A stretch of 64,000 nt of DNA from positions 434,001 through 498,000 of the forward strand of contig JAMZAV010001269.1 in NCBI GenBank assembly GCA_024449915.1, in the 5' to 3' direction. The notes beneath the pieces are model-generated. The model did not search any database. It saw nothing but the letters and a program-made list of their open reading frames with translations, and was not told the DNA's origin. Positions 11,305-22,107 of this stretch are shown in pieces; positions within the stretch are counted from its first letter, which is position 1; each line of letters opens with the position of its first letter. This stretch comes from Sweltsa coloradensis. Taxonomy: Eukaryota > Arthropoda > Insecta > Plecoptera > Chloroperlidae. Made by a program: the position numbers and the translations under genes.

Positions 11305-11423
11305 AAAAAGACAAAAACAATTTTGTTGGATTCCACAATCATTAGAGACGTTGAGTCCCAGGGGATTTAGCATGTAAAAGAAAATAGTTATCTGTTAATA
11401 ACATTGTTTGTTTATCTTGGTTT

Positions 11424-11575
11424 TAGTTTATTTGGATTAAGGACGCGTCAACCGTTAGGTCATAATGCGCAACTCCAGCCTAGGGGATATGAGGAAGTAA
11501 GTCCCATTCTAGTCAGAACCAGCCACGGGTAGGGGGAGGAAGAGTTGTTTCTCACGAAGTGGTCGTCATTGTCTT
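11424..11575 (-). mobile_element. Repeat A, right-truncated
   Basis: Good left end and core, stops in the GTC-rich region (GTCATTGTCTTTTA). It lies about 120 bp upstream of the exon acceptor. Confidence 0.75.
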
Positions 11576-11957
11576 TTATAGAATAATGGCAAAGTAAAAC
11601 TTCTTTGCCTCTTTAGACTTCATAAATTTATCAATAATCTTTTATTTCTCGATTTGGATAGTCGGGAAACACTCCCGTAGGTGGAATTGTATTATATATT
11701 AACAATAATCTTTTAATTACCTTCCAAGTCTGCGCGTATACCTACATAGTACATAGTTCGGTTACACGCATCATAAAAAGATATTGCCCATTTCGTATGT
11801 TGAATGTTCATTGTTCAAATGAAGGTATACTCAAAATGTCATCAAGATAAGGTGCTTGATTATAATGTTTAAAATATACTTCTTATATGTCAATTATGTA
11901 CAACAAAAACAAACGTCCTTCATCATATTGTGTGGGTCTACTTAGCGAATGTTCGGT

Positions 11958-12050
11958 TATGTTTATTCTGGTTTGGCTCAAGTCTAAGTCAACCGTCGGG
12001 TCATAATGCGCCACTCGAGCCCAGTGGGTATGGAAACAACCAGGCAGAGG
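11958..12050 (-). mobile_element. Repeat A fragment
   Basis: Core variant GTCAACCGTCGGGTCATAATG followed by GCCACTCGAGCCC; the rest is lost. Confidence 0.5.
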
Positions 12051-12422
12051 ACAGGTATTACACCGGCCCCCACCCAGACTGGGGGAGTGTACGAGTGGGA
12101 GAATGACGCTTCCGAGAGGGAAAGTGATGGGTGAACTCAGAGCCAGGTCGTGACGTTATAGAGCGCGTTGCTCTTCTTCGTGCCAGCTCGTCTTCGAGTA
12201 TGTCGAGATCGTGCGCCTGGTATGGCGGGGTGAGTTGACACCACACATGGGAGATGAATGCCTGGGAGGGAGGACGTCTAGTTTCAACCTTCAGGTTATT
12301 ATGCGCCACACAACAAGAACGACGTGAGAAACTAGGGCGCTTCAACCGGTTAGGTCATACTGCGCCGCCTGTGATATTGAAAGTTGATGGTATGAGTTAA
12401 TGGTGTGTTTGATGATTATAAT

Positions 12423-13334
12423 CAGGGGCGGCTCGTGAGTTATCATCGTGGGGGTGCACATAATTTCGAAGTCTTATTCTGCGGGAAACAAAGGGGTCTG
12501 GGGCGCAGCCCAGCCGCCGGAGGCGAAATTTTTTTCAGATACTAATGGTCTGAAGTACCCGGAAAACGACTTAAGAGTATATTTTTTTTAATTTATTGGT
12601 CGGGAAAAACTCCCCTGTGTAATTGTTACTTATGAAAAACCATCCAAAAAATTAATTATTATATGGTTGATTAAAATATTACATACCCGAATAATGTCCC
12701 TTCATCTCCTCCGACACGCGCCTCAAACATCACATCGTATATTTATTTTAAAATGAAGTCCATTTCTAATTTTTCGTCCAATGTTCGTTTTAAAAAACTG
12801 TTTATTTTTAGATCGCTTATTACCGAAGTCATATTATGATTTCACTTCACGGCACGATAATAATTTTAACACTGTTTGCTCACTTCACCAACCCTGTCGC
12901 AACAACTTTCACTAGCTACTGAGCGGATTGTATTTGTGGGGGTGAATGAATGCTGCGCCTGCGAGCAAAATACCAAGGCATTGAATGAAATAACTGGTTT
13001 TGACCCAGTCGCTTGCGCGATCTTCCAAGCTTTTTCAGACGTGATTTCAAAAGATGGCCCGGGGCTCGTTCTGCCATGCCGACTGTAGAAAACGATGATA
13101 AAAATGAACTCACATTCGGAGAGCACCCTCCGATGGCAGCACTTATACCTACTGAAGAATGACTCCTGCCGAATATGCCTTGCTTTGGGCCGGCCAAAAA
13201 ATCCATGCAAACAAATTTAAACGACTTATGGGGAATATAACGAGATTTGAGACGAACCTTAAATTTGGAATTAAGTTCGCGCAGATATTTGGGGGTGCGC
13301 GTGCACCTGTGCACCTATACACGAGCCGCCCCTG
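12423..13334. mobile_element. 912-bp non-autonomous hAT-like transposon
   Basis: Perfect 15-bp terminal inverted repeats CAGGGGCGGCTCGTG and CACGAGCCGCCCCTG, flanked by an exact 8-bp duplication ATTATAAT (12415-12422 and 13335-13342). The CAG start and 8-bp duplication are hAT hallmarks. Several 70-130-residue frames inside show no transposase motif I can name, so it probably depends on a partner. It landed in B and is younger than that copy. Confidence 0.92.
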
Positions 13335-13509
13335 ATTATAATTATTGTTTTCTAAGTGTATATATATATATAAGAAAGAAAATGGTGGTGATGATGTAGC
13401 AAAACAATAGTCAGTCATTTAAATGGAAATAAAGAAACTAAAGAAATGTGTATCATATAAATTAAATTTTGTTAACTTAATAACTTAGAAGTAATGTAAG
13501 AATTTCTAA

Positions 13510-13511
<2 letters not shown>

Positions 13512-13568
<57 letters not shown>
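13512..13568. repeat. (TA)n microsatellite
   Basis: Nearly pure TA dinucleotides, expanded from the TGTATATATATA stretch found in the B body. Confidence 0.95.
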
Positions 13569-13570
<2 letters not shown>

Positions 13571-13660
13571 TATATATTTAAAAAATGATGATAGTAATAG
13601 CAAAACAAAAGTAATTTATGTGAATGGAACATCATTATAATATTTTATATTGACGACTGA

Positions 13661-13890
13661 ATGTCGTCATCGTCTTTGTCATCGTTTGTATGTGCATGTG
13701 TAAACCAACCGCGGTCAGAAGGAGGAAACGAGGATTCTCACGTGGGTAGTCGTCGAGGGATGAGGGAGGGGTCCCCGACGACGACTGCCAGAGCTCACAT
13801 CTAGTTTACGAGAGAAAATAGTATAGCTGATGTTTGCAATGTGCCTTTTTTCTAGCATTGTACAATCGGCAGAGGAATACCTCAGAAAAA
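13661..13890 (-). mobile_element. Degenerate Repeat A lacking its left end
   Basis: GTCATCGTCTTTGTCATCG, then a displaced GGTCAGAAGGAGG, then CCCCGACGACGACTGCCAGAGC and GCTGATGTTTGCAATG. The AATCG/CGATT arm region reads GCATTGTACAATCGG, so a short ATTG/CAAT pairing remains despite changes. Confidence 0.6.
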
Positions 13891-13910
13891 CAGTAACCTG
13901 GGCCTACAGT

Positions 13911-14290
13911 TTTTTTTTGTTTATTTGGATTAAGGACGCGTCAACCGTTAGGTCATAATGCACCACTCTAGCCTAAGGGTAGGGGGGGGAGGAGGGGCCC
14001 ATGCTGGTCAGAACCAGCCACGGGTAAGGGGTGGAAGGGGGGTTTCTCACGTCGCGGTCGTCATCGTCTTTGTCATCGTTCGTTGTGTCACTGTCATCGT
14101 CGCCGGGGGGTCGTCAAGGGAAGGGGGCAAGGTCCCCCACGACTTTGCCAGAGCTCGCCTCTAGTTTCAGGGAGAAAGATACTCCGCTCTTTCTAGCTGA
14201 TGTTTGCAAGGTGGACTTTTTCTCTTGAATCGCCTTTTACGATTAGCAGAGCCATGCTCTGGGCCAATTCTACCCCGGGCCCAGACGGGG
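13911..14290 (-). mobile_element. Repeat A, complete
   Basis: T8 at the left end, full core and hairpin series, right end GGGCCCAGACGGGG. Followed at once by a second copy of the right half. Confidence 0.88.
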
Positions 14291-14472
14291 AGTCAAAGGA
14301 AGGGGGCAAGGTCCCCGACGACGATTGCCAGAGCTCGCCCCTATTTTCGGGGAGTAAAATACTACCCTTTATTCTAGCTGATATTTGCGAGGTGATTTCT
14401 TTCTCTTGAATCGCCTTTTACGATTAGCAGAGCCATGCTCTGGGCCGATTCTACCCCGGGCCCAGACGGGGG
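14291..14472 (-). mobile_element. Repeat A right half, tandem to the previous copy
   Basis: Begins inside the unit at GTCAAAGGAAGGGGGCAAGG and runs to GGGCCCAGACGGGGG. There is no T-rich left end, so this is a partial tandem duplication or template-switch product, not an independent insertion. Confidence 0.8.
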
Positions 14473-15056
14473 ACTACAGAGTATGGTGAACTATGTAACC
14501 GATTTAAAAAAAATATATTTATATTTACACAAGTTATGAAGTCTTTAATTTGGAAATGATTTGTTAGAAACAAAATATCAAACCCAAAAATGAAATATTG
14601 ACGCTTCTCTTTTCACAAGCCTGATCTCTCTGCCCCGTGGTCCATGTATCATGGTCACTCAAGTACGCGTACATTACATTACGTGTCAAACGAGAAAATA
14701 TAAAACTTTCTTTTCCAGCTGTTCACTTTTTGCACCTATCAAGTTATTCAATTACACGTGCAGTAATGCATATAAAAATTATAGGTTAGGGTAATGCTCT
14801 CTCGGCCGGCCTTGCTCTACAAGGAATGTGGTCTACGTCAATCAACCTTCAGCTGGGTTCGATTGATTTGCATTGATTGACACGTGAGAGCGTAATATCA
14901 ATGTCTTACACTCCACGTGATGTGATCCGAGGCATTTCCTTGTGCGTCGTTGGTGACAGAACCACGCCCTGCTCACCTCGTTGCGCTCGCCCTGCGCACA
15001 CTTCAAATCTCACCATGTTCGAGAACATACTTCGCCTCTATAAAAATACATGCAAT
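14473..15056. other. Unique sequence, no gene seen
   Basis: Mixed-composition DNA with no recognised repeat or coding motif. Confidence 0.45.
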
Positions 15057-15057
15057 C

Positions 15058-15175
15058 GAAGACGACGTGAGAAACTAGGGCGCTTCAACCGATTAGGTCA
15101 TACTGCGCCGTCTGTGATATTGAAAGTTTATGAGATGAGTTAATGGTGTGTTTGATGATTAGATTGTTTTCAATG
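15058..15175 (-). mobile_element. Repeat B, short copy
   Basis: GACGACGTGAGAAACTAGGG, the core, then TTAATGGTGTGTTTGATGATTAG. It breaks off into (AAAT)n. Confidence 0.8.
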
Positions 15176-15237
15176 AATAAATAAATAAATAAAATGCATT
15201 CCTATTTAGAGTCTGCCAACCCTGTAGGGCCGGAACC
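15176..15237 (-). mobile_element. Repeat E fragment (copy 3)
   Basis: (AAAT)n tail, then ATGCATTCCTATTTAGAGTC and AACCCTGTAGGGCCGGAACC as in the other E copies, with a deletion between. It joins the next B copy through a shared GACGACGACG stretch. Confidence 0.65.
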
Positions 15238-15355
15238 GTCGACGACGACGAGAGAAACTAGGGCGCTTCAACCGGTTAGGTCACACTGCGCCGTCTGTGA
15301 TATTGAAAGTTTATGAGATGAGTTCATGGTGTGTTTGATAGTTAGATTGTTTCCA
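15238..15355 (-). mobile_element. Repeat B, short copy
   Basis: Near duplicate of 15058-15175 (GAGAAACTAGGGCGC, CTGTGATATTGAAAGTTTA), also ending in (AAAT)n. The pair suggests a local 180-bp duplication. Confidence 0.8.
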
Positions 15356-15690
15356 ATAAATAAATAAATAAATAAATATATAAACAAATAAATAAATAAA
15401 TAAATAAATCAAATACATTCGTTTTTAAGAGTCTTCCCATGCACTCAGTCACAGAACTGATTTTCAGTGGGGGGGATATAAAAATTTAAAGACGGCCAAG
15501 CCAACTCTGTAGGTCCGGAACCATCGACGAGCGAATGACCAACTAGAGATCGGCGTATTTAAGTTGGAAACACCGATCAACGAAGCTGGACACGATTATA
15601 CAGCATTGGACAGAGCCAGAATCAACAAAACTAATTCGGAACAACCGTAGAATGTATTATGTGACTCGTTGCTAGGACGGCTCCAAAATC
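15356..15690 (-). mobile_element. Repeat E, SINE-like, copy 1, head missing
   Basis: (AAAT)n tail at the low-coordinate side, then GAACTGATTTTCAGTGGGGG, AGCCAACTCTGTAG, GATCGGCGTATTT, AGAATCAACAA and GTTGCTAGGACGGCTCC. It matches 55283-55545. The tRNA-like head seen in the other copy is absent because an A fragment starts here. Confidence 0.75.
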
Positions 15691-15828
15691 ATCCTTTAGG
15701 TCATAATGCGCCGCTCTAGCCTAAAGGATATGGGGAGAAGGAAACCCCCACGGGTCAAAACAGGAAAACGGGTGGGGGGAGGAAACGGGGGTTTCACATC
15801 GCGGTCATCGTGCTTTGTCACGTTCTGG
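15691..15828 (-). mobile_element. Repeat A, right-truncated fragment
   Basis: TTAGGTCATAATGCGCCGCTCTAGCC through a decayed first hairpin to CGGTCATCGTGC. Left end also missing. Confidence 0.65.
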
Positions 15829-16196
15829 TTTTTTTTGGTTTATTTGGATTAAACGCGTAACCGTTAGGTCTAAGCCCCACTCTACCTAAGGGGGGGGGGG
15901 GAGGGGGGGCCCATGCTGGTAGAACCAGCCACGGGAAAGGGGAGGGGGGGGGTTTTCCGTCGCGTCGTCATCGTCTTTGTCACTTTCGTTGTGTCTTTGT
16001 CATGCGCCGGGGGGTCTAAAGGGAAGGGGACAATGCCCCCGGACGACGATTGCCAGAGCTCCCCTCTATTTGGGGAGTAAGAATCCGCTTTTTCTAGCTG
16101 ATTTTTTGCGAGGTGGACTTTTTCTCTTGAATCCCCTTTTACGAAAAGCAGAGCCATGCTCGGGGCCCAATTCTCCCCCGGGCCCAGAGGGGGACG
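15829..16196 (-). mobile_element. Repeat A with many small deletions
   Basis: Full span, but single bases are missing throughout: AAACGCGTAACC in the core, GCTGGTAGAACC in the first hairpin, GTCATGCGCC in the middle. Either sequence decay or poor consensus quality. Confidence 0.8.
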
Positions 16197-16373
16197 GGCT
16201 ACTTTAAAACATCATTATTCTTACTCTTACGTTTTCCGTCAACTTCAATGTTCAAGATGGCCCAACTTCAAGTTAGCGTTGACGCCCAAGTTGACGCTGA
16301 TCGTAGGCTCAACTCAATGTCTTCACTACTTGCAAAAGGTTTATCTCAGTGTGACAAAAAACCTGCTCTCACA

Positions 16374-16440
16374 CGACGTGAGAAACTAAGGCACTTCAAC
16401 CGAGTATTTAGATCATTTTGGCGAAACCCCTTTATTTGTA
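16374..16440 (-). mobile_element. Repeat B stub
   Basis: CGACGTGAGAAACTAAGGC and CTTCAACCGAG, then unrelated sequence. Confidence 0.55.
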
Positions 16441-16574
16441 ATTTGGTTTAAATTTGAATTTGTTGTTAAGGTGTTTTTTATTTGTTTTTGTTTTTAAATG
16501 ATGGAAAATAAAAAGTTGATAGAAAATGGAAAAATACTATGTGTATCCCTTGGTTTTTTGGTTGAGGGGCGGCG

Positions 16575-16880
16575 CCGTCAGGTCATAATGCGCCATTTAG
16601 CCTATAGGGGGTTGGAAAGGGGGTGCCCAAAAGGGAGAAAGGGGGTTTTCACTCGCGGTCGTCATCGTCTTTTTAACGTTGTGTTGTCTTTTTCATCGTC
16701 GTCAAAGGGGGTCGTGAAGGGAAAGGGGGATTGTCACCGCACGTCTGCCCGAGCTGCCTTTTTTCAAAAGGTAAATTTTTCTTGTACTAGCTTAGTTTGG
16801 AGAAGGACTTTTTCTTGAATGCCCTTGTACGATTTAAAAGAGCCCTGTTCTGGGCCATTTTCCCCGGGGCCAGACGGGAA
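16575..16880 (-). mobile_element. Repeat A, heavily eroded by deletions
   Basis: Core GTCAGGTCATAATGCGCC, GTCATCGTC, GGGTCGTGAAGGG and a right end GGGCCAGACGGG are recognisable, with many missing bases and little left of the first hairpin. Confidence 0.65.
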
Positions 16881-16892
16881 GGGTTTTGGTTT

Positions 16893-17222
16893 TTTTTAAT
16901 TAAGACGCGCAACCGTTAGGTATAAAGCCCACTTTATTTTCAGGGGATTTTGGGGGGGAGGGGCCCATTTGTCGAACCAGCCCCGGGGTGGGGAGGAAAG
17001 GGGGGGTTTTCACGTCGCGGTTTTCATTTGTCTTTGTCACGTTGTTTTTGTCATTGTCGTCAAGGGAAAGGGGGAGGGGTCCCCGACATGATTTCCAGAG
17101 CTCGCTCTAGTTTTGGGGAGTTATACTCGCTCTTTTGGATTTTGCGAGGTGGTGTTTCTCTCGAACGCCTTTTTCGATTAGCAGAGCCCCGGTGGGCCAT
17201 TTTCTCCGGGCCCGACGGGGGG
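16893..17222 (-). mobile_element. Repeat A, eroded by deletions
   Basis: Order of landmarks kept from AATTAAGACGCGC to GGGCCCGACGGG, again with many one- to three-base losses. Confidence 0.7.
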
Positions 17223-17317
17223 GAGGACGACTTAGAAATGACTTGAGCTGGCTCATTCAATGTAAAGACTTTCTCCGTAATTATTATCAAGCAGGACTCA
17301 CATTAAGGGAACTAACA

Positions 17318-17400
17318 GAACATCGACAGGGGGATACAAGGCGCTTAAACATGTTAATATTGCACGCCCGCGATATTGTAAGAAAATAAAATTAATTTGT
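17318..17400 (-). mobile_element. Degenerate Repeat B
   Basis: AAGGCGCTTAAAC, ATATTGCACGCCCGCGATATTGTAAG resembles the B core with many changes. Confidence 0.4.
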
Positions 17401-18455
17401 TGTATGTTTTATGTTTATATTGTTTTTTAAGTTTATAAAAGAAATAAGACACTGAAAAATTATTCATGAAAAAGGGAAACGTACATTTTGAAAGTTTGTA
17501 CCGATGTACAATCATAGCCTGCTTGCACCTGTTTTGCATGGTAATGCAGTCAAAACCTTTGGTGCGTTGGGTTACTGGCCTATGTTTAGTGATTTTACCC
17601 AGAACAGTGTTTTAATATTTAAACTCGACTCGTAATCGACAATAATATTTCCATACTCTCGTTGATTATTCCTCGACAATAAAACATCAAGTAATACATA
17701 GGCCTTCATCCTAATAATATGTAATTACTTATAAACTGTGCGATGTAGAAATGAACCCCACATGAAACAAGAATTTCACCGAAGCATTGATTAGGAAGCA
17801 CGAGACATGTTGTAAACCCAATTATGTTTAAGTTATATAATAGGTACAATTTGTATAATTCTAGACGCACAAGCTAGGCGCGGTTGCTTAATCGTTCGTT
17901 AGTGAAACACTAATTACGCGACTGGCTATAAACGTATGGAATAGTTCATTGATTGGTGTCCGTGGCAAAACCAAACTAATGATCAAAGTGGTTAAATACA
18001 CGAACTAAAAACAGTGAGTTAAAACATGCGATGAGGGAGTTACGTAGTTGCCAAGTCGGGGTGTCCTGTTAGATGCATGGTTGTCAGATTTCTTCTCATC
18101 TACATCAACATAATCACTCGTCATATTCATGTACACCTCAGACCTGAATTTAAATACCCATTACCATTTTCTTAACTTCATCCATATTTTCTATTCAATT
18201 TTCAATTAAATTGAATTAAATTTATTATTATTTCATTGCGCTTATTATTTAATTGAATGCTTTTTATACAAACTCGGTCAAAAACCGGAGCTAACATGTT
18301 GTAGGGATTTACGTCAAGTACTTCCATGGGAACCTACATTACATACATTACTGTGTCCTAACTCTAGCGAAAATAAGTCATTAAGAATATTGACTGAAGA
18401 TGATGTTTTCTTTCAGCTGTGTACGGTCGTGGCCGATTTCTCGTCGCAAAACGAA
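17401..18455. other. Unique AT-rich sequence, no gene seen
   Basis: About 1 kb without A, B or other recognised repeats, and without a convincing reading frame. Confidence 0.45.
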
Positions 18456-18517
18456 ACGACGTGAGAAACTGGCGCTTCAACCGGTTAGGTCATATTGCGC
18501 CGCCTGTGAATGAAAGT
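18456..18517 (-). mobile_element. Repeat B, short copy
   Basis: GACGTGAGAAACTGGCGC and the B core to GCCTGTGAATGAAAGTT, then the A left end. Confidence 0.75.
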
Positions 18518-18903
18518 TTTTCGGGTTTATTTGGATTAAGGACGCGTCAACCGTTAGGTCATCATGCACCACTCTAACCTAGGGCAGGGGGGATGAGGAG
18601 GGGTCCATGCTGGTCAGAACCAGCCACGGGTAAGGGGAGGAAAGGGGGTTCTCACGTCGCGGCCGTCATTGTCTTCGTCATCGTTCGTGGTGTCATTGTC
18701 GTCATCGTAGTCGAGGGGTCGTCAAGGGAAGCGGGCAAGGTCCCCGGCGACCATTGCCCTAGCTCGCCTCTAGATTCGGGGAGTAATATATACTACCCTT
18801 CAAACTACCTGATGTTTTCGAGGTGGACTTTTTCTCTTGAATCGCCTTTTACGATTAGCAGAGCCATGCTCTGGGCCAGTTCTACCCCGGGCCCAGACGG
18901 GGG
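18518..18903 (-). mobile_element. Repeat A, complete
   Basis: All landmarks; right end GGGCCCAGACGGGGG. The main hairpin arms differ from consensus (CCCCGGCGACCAT), useful for covariation tests. Confidence 0.87.
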
Positions 18904-19202
18904 ATACTTGAAATATACTTGTTGATTATAAGTGCTTAACATTTTTGTTGCTCTAAATCACGTTGTTTTCGCCGCACGGAAAAAATTAAAAAACGTTTTT
19001 CATAAAAATCTGAGCATTCAACATATTTTTGCTAATTAACTGTTACGTTAATTTATTGCTATAATCCAACTTTTTGTAAATTTACTCGGCAAAAAGACGG
19101 TAATTAAAAACAGGCATATTTGCTATTGGGTTTTGTCATTCATTGTTTCATTCTACATGGTTGTCCATAACCGGGGGGCAAAACGTTATAGTAATGGAGA
19201 TT

Positions 19203-19330
19203 GACGACAACGTGCGAATCCAGGGCGCTTCAACCGGATAGGTCATTTTGCGCCACCTGTGTTATAACGTACGTCAGTAAATTGAATTTGTTTGTCTAAT
19301 TTTTCTTTCATATTGTTAGTTTTTGTTTAT
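19203..19330 (-). mobile_element. Repeat B, diverged
   Basis: GACGACAACGTGCGAATCCAG, GGCGCTTCAACCGG, CATTTTGCGCC and a body that differs from most copies. Confidence 0.65.
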
Positions 19331-19492
19331 TTAAGTTTATTTGGATTTTGAACGTGTCAACCGTTTGGTCATAATGTGCCACTCTAACCTAGGGGAAGGA
19401 GGACGTTTCTCATGTTGTGAGATGCACTTTGTCTTTTCTCGCCTTTTACGATTAGCAGAGCCATGCCATGCTCTTGAACAGAGGGGGGGGGG
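19331..19492 (-). mobile_element. Repeat A, internally deleted
   Basis: Core with GTCAACCGTTTGGTCA, then a jump from TTCTCATGTTG to CTCGCCTTTTACGATTAGC and the AGAGCCATGC hairpin. Confidence 0.65.
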
Positions 19493-19845
19493 GGGAGTTT
19501 CGTAATAACATTATATCACACCTCCACGACCACGAGTGAGATAATTAGCATTTGAATTGCATGAATTGCAGCATATTTTTCTTTATTCGACTCACGATAA
19601 AATGTGAACAAGCTGAGTGATGTATTTTTTTTTATCTTACGCAAAAGATTTTTACAAATAAAAAATGGTTTAAAAAATTGGAAAATTTTCATTCTGTTTG
19701 GTATTTCTGATTTGTTTCGGGTAAACTGTTAACAGAATCGGTATCATATTTCACGATAACGTTAATAAAGGATCAATCTATTGGATCCAGTTCGCGTATT
19801 TTTGGATTAAGCCATCGGTTTTGAATATTAAAAAATGTGAAATCT
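19493..19845. other. Unique AT-rich sequence
   Basis: No gene or recognised repeat seen. Confidence 0.4.
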
Positions 19846-19952
19846 CCATAATTTACTAAATTTTAATTGAACTTTGGGAATTTATTCCAATGTACAGATA
19901 ATAACGCAAATTTTTATACTGGATATCAACGTTTATATAAAGGAACTTTATA
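19846..19952. repeat. Repeat H copy 2
   Basis: Counterpart of 3108-3216 in the same orientation; both lie between an A copy and a B copy. Confidence 0.6.
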
Positions 19953-20008
19953 AACATTAAAAATTTGGTATTAATATATAATCGAACCGTTCAGCTCAAA
20001 TTGCCACA

Positions 20009-20412
20009 ACATTGACGACGACGTGAGAAACTAGGGCGCTTCAACCGGTTATGTCATATTGCGCCGCCTGAGATATTGAAAGTTAATAAAATGATTGTAT
20101 GGTGTGTTTGATGGTAATTTTGTTTTCCAAATAAGAAAAGAAAATGATGATGATGATGATGATATTAATAGCAAACCGAAAATGATTTATTTCAATGGAA
20201 ATAAATAAATAAAATTAATGTGTATGATGTGAATTAAATTTTGTTAAATAAATAACTTTAAAAGAAAATTTGAAAGTTTGTCGCCGTTTTCATATGATCG
20301 GAGTTCTTCATATTATGATTAGGAGAGGTGGAAATAAATTGCTAGCGCAAGGCGTCATATATATCGTATCTGCTTGACGCTGAGGTAATACATCTGATTA
20401 CACATGTGAAAA
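20009..20412 (-). mobile_element. Repeat B, long copy
   Basis: GACGACGACGTGAGAAAC through the core and body (AATAGCAAACC, GTATGATGTGAATTAAA, GTCGCCGTT, TCATATGATC) to CACATGTGAAAATC. Contains a (GAT)n run near 20143. Confidence 0.82.
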
Positions 20413-20820
20413 TCTCCTCGCGTGAATTTAGAATGTTTTAAGTCTTAGAGTTTCTTCGACCTTGTCAATTAATTTAATTTGTTACTATTTTCTATGCGAG
20501 TTTTTCCCAGAATCGGATGATTATCATGTGTTGGGTAAATTCGGAGGATTTTTTAGGTAGAATGTGTATCATTTGATTCGATTTGTGTAGAAAGACGATA
20601 AAGTTCATTTTTCTGATACATAATATTGTTTTACTCGGTGACGTAGATACAAGGAAAATGAAATAAATTTATATTATATTAATTTTACGTATGGTAAAAT
20701 ATGAGCTGTGATGCTGTTTAAATTTGAAGTAACTGAATGCCTAGTTTAATCTGATTCGCAATTTTAGTCCAAAAGGTTTGATATATTATTTTTTGTTCTT
20801 TCGATTGGGGTCCTAGGCCC
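20413..20820. other. Unique AT-rich sequence
   Basis: No gene or recognised repeat seen. Confidence 0.4.
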
Positions 20821-21195
20821 CTATTTGGATTAAGGACGCATCAACCGTTAGGTCATAATGCACCACTCTAACCTAGGGGGGGGGGGGGGGGAGGGGCCCA
20901 TGCTGGTCAAAACTAGCCACGGGTAAGGGGAAGAAGGGGGTTTCTCACGTCGCGGTCGTCATCGTCTTTATCATTGTTCGTTGTGTCATTGTCATCGTCG
21001 CCGGGGGGTCGTTAAGGGAAGGAAGGGGGCAAGGTCCCCGACGACGATTTCCAGAGCTCGCCTCTATTTTCGGGGAGCAAAATACTACCCTTCATACTAG
21101 CTGATGTTTGCGAGGTGGACTTTTTCTCTTGAATCGCCTTTTACGATTAGCAGAGCCATGCTCTGGGCCAATTCTACCCCGGGCCCAGACGGGGG
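20821..21195 (-). mobile_element. Repeat A, complete
   Basis: Core GCATCAACCGTTAGGTCA, long G run, GTC region, right end GGGCCCAGACGGGGG. TTGGGGT occurs near both ends and may be a short duplication. Confidence 0.86.
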
Positions 21196-21202
21196 TTGGG
21201 GT

Positions 21203-21720
21203 TAAGAGCGCGTCAAACGTTCGGTCATAGATTAATGCACCATTCTAGCCCATGCGGGTCAGAACCAGCCACGGGTATGGGAAGGAAAGGAGGAGTTCTC
21301 ACTTCGCGGTCGTCATCGTCTATGTCATTGTTCGTGTTGTCATTGTCATCGTCGTCGGGGAGGTCGTCAAGGAAAGCGAAGGTGTCACAGCACAGCATAT
21401 TCAGCGTTTTGTAACATATAAACGATCCATTGATGATAATTCAACCAGCTAGAATATTGATAAAATAACGTTAGTTAGTATGAGGGCACATTAACCGTTA
21501 GGTCATAATGTCCGCCACTCTATAGCCGAAAGAGAATAGAGAGGAAAGACCAATGATGGTCAGAACCAGCCACGGGCGTCGGGAGGGAAGGGGGAAATTT
21601 CCTCGTGTCGACTACCAGAGCTCGCCTCTAGCTTCGGGGAGTAACAAACTCTACTACGTACTATAGCTGATGTTTGTTGGATTGGTTTGTGAATGGACTT
21701 GGCCTCTATTTTTCGCCTGT
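21203..21720 (-). mobile_element. Two partial Repeat A copies
   Basis: 21203-21395 is right-truncated after GGTCGTCAAGGAAAGC. 21485-21720 has a core GCACATTAACCGTTAGG and an internal deletion before CTACCAGAGCTCGCC. Confidence 0.7.
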
Positions 21721-21745
21721 TGCACGTGGAGTGACTCGGCCCGAG

Positions 21746-21960
21746 TGACGACGACTTTAGAATCTAGTGCGCTTCAACCGATAAGGTCACATTGCGCTAC
21801 CTGTGAGTTTATGGTGTGTTGGATGATTATATTGTTTTCTAAGTTTATGAAAGATTAATGATTTATTTGTAAAACAAATGAAGTGTGTTTGTTATGAATA
21901 AAATTTAGTTAAATAAATTACTTTCAATTAGCAATTTAGAGTTTGTCGCTGTCAGACGTT
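21746..21960 (-). mobile_element. Repeat B
   Basis: GACGACGACTTTAGAATCTAG, GCGCTTCAACCGATAAGGTCA, then body to GTTTGTCGCTGTCA. Confidence 0.7.
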
Positions 21961-22107
21961 CTAATGAGTTATTTTATTTATTTTGTTTTGTTTATTTGGA
22001 TTAAGGACGCGTCAACCGTTAGGTAATAATGCGCCACTCTAACCTAGGGGATGGGGAGGCGGGTCCCATGCTGGTCAGAACCAGTCACGGGGCGGAATGG
22101 GGGGTAT

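Larger units (their letters stand above)
12325..13640 (-). mobile_element. Repeat B split by a hAT-like element, then a partial second B
   Basis: B runs 12325-12422 (GACGTGAGAAACTAGGGCGC to GATGATTATAAT), is interrupted, and resumes at 13343 with TATTGTTTTCTAAGTG. A second partial B body (about 13501-13640) follows, separated by an expanded (TA)n. Confidence 0.82.

Noticed and set aside
12866..13314. Overlapping frames of 70-130 residues inside the hAT-like element as a transposase
   Set aside because: No hAT dimerisation or catalytic motif is recognisable, frames overlap on both strands, and 912 bp is too short for an autonomous hAT.
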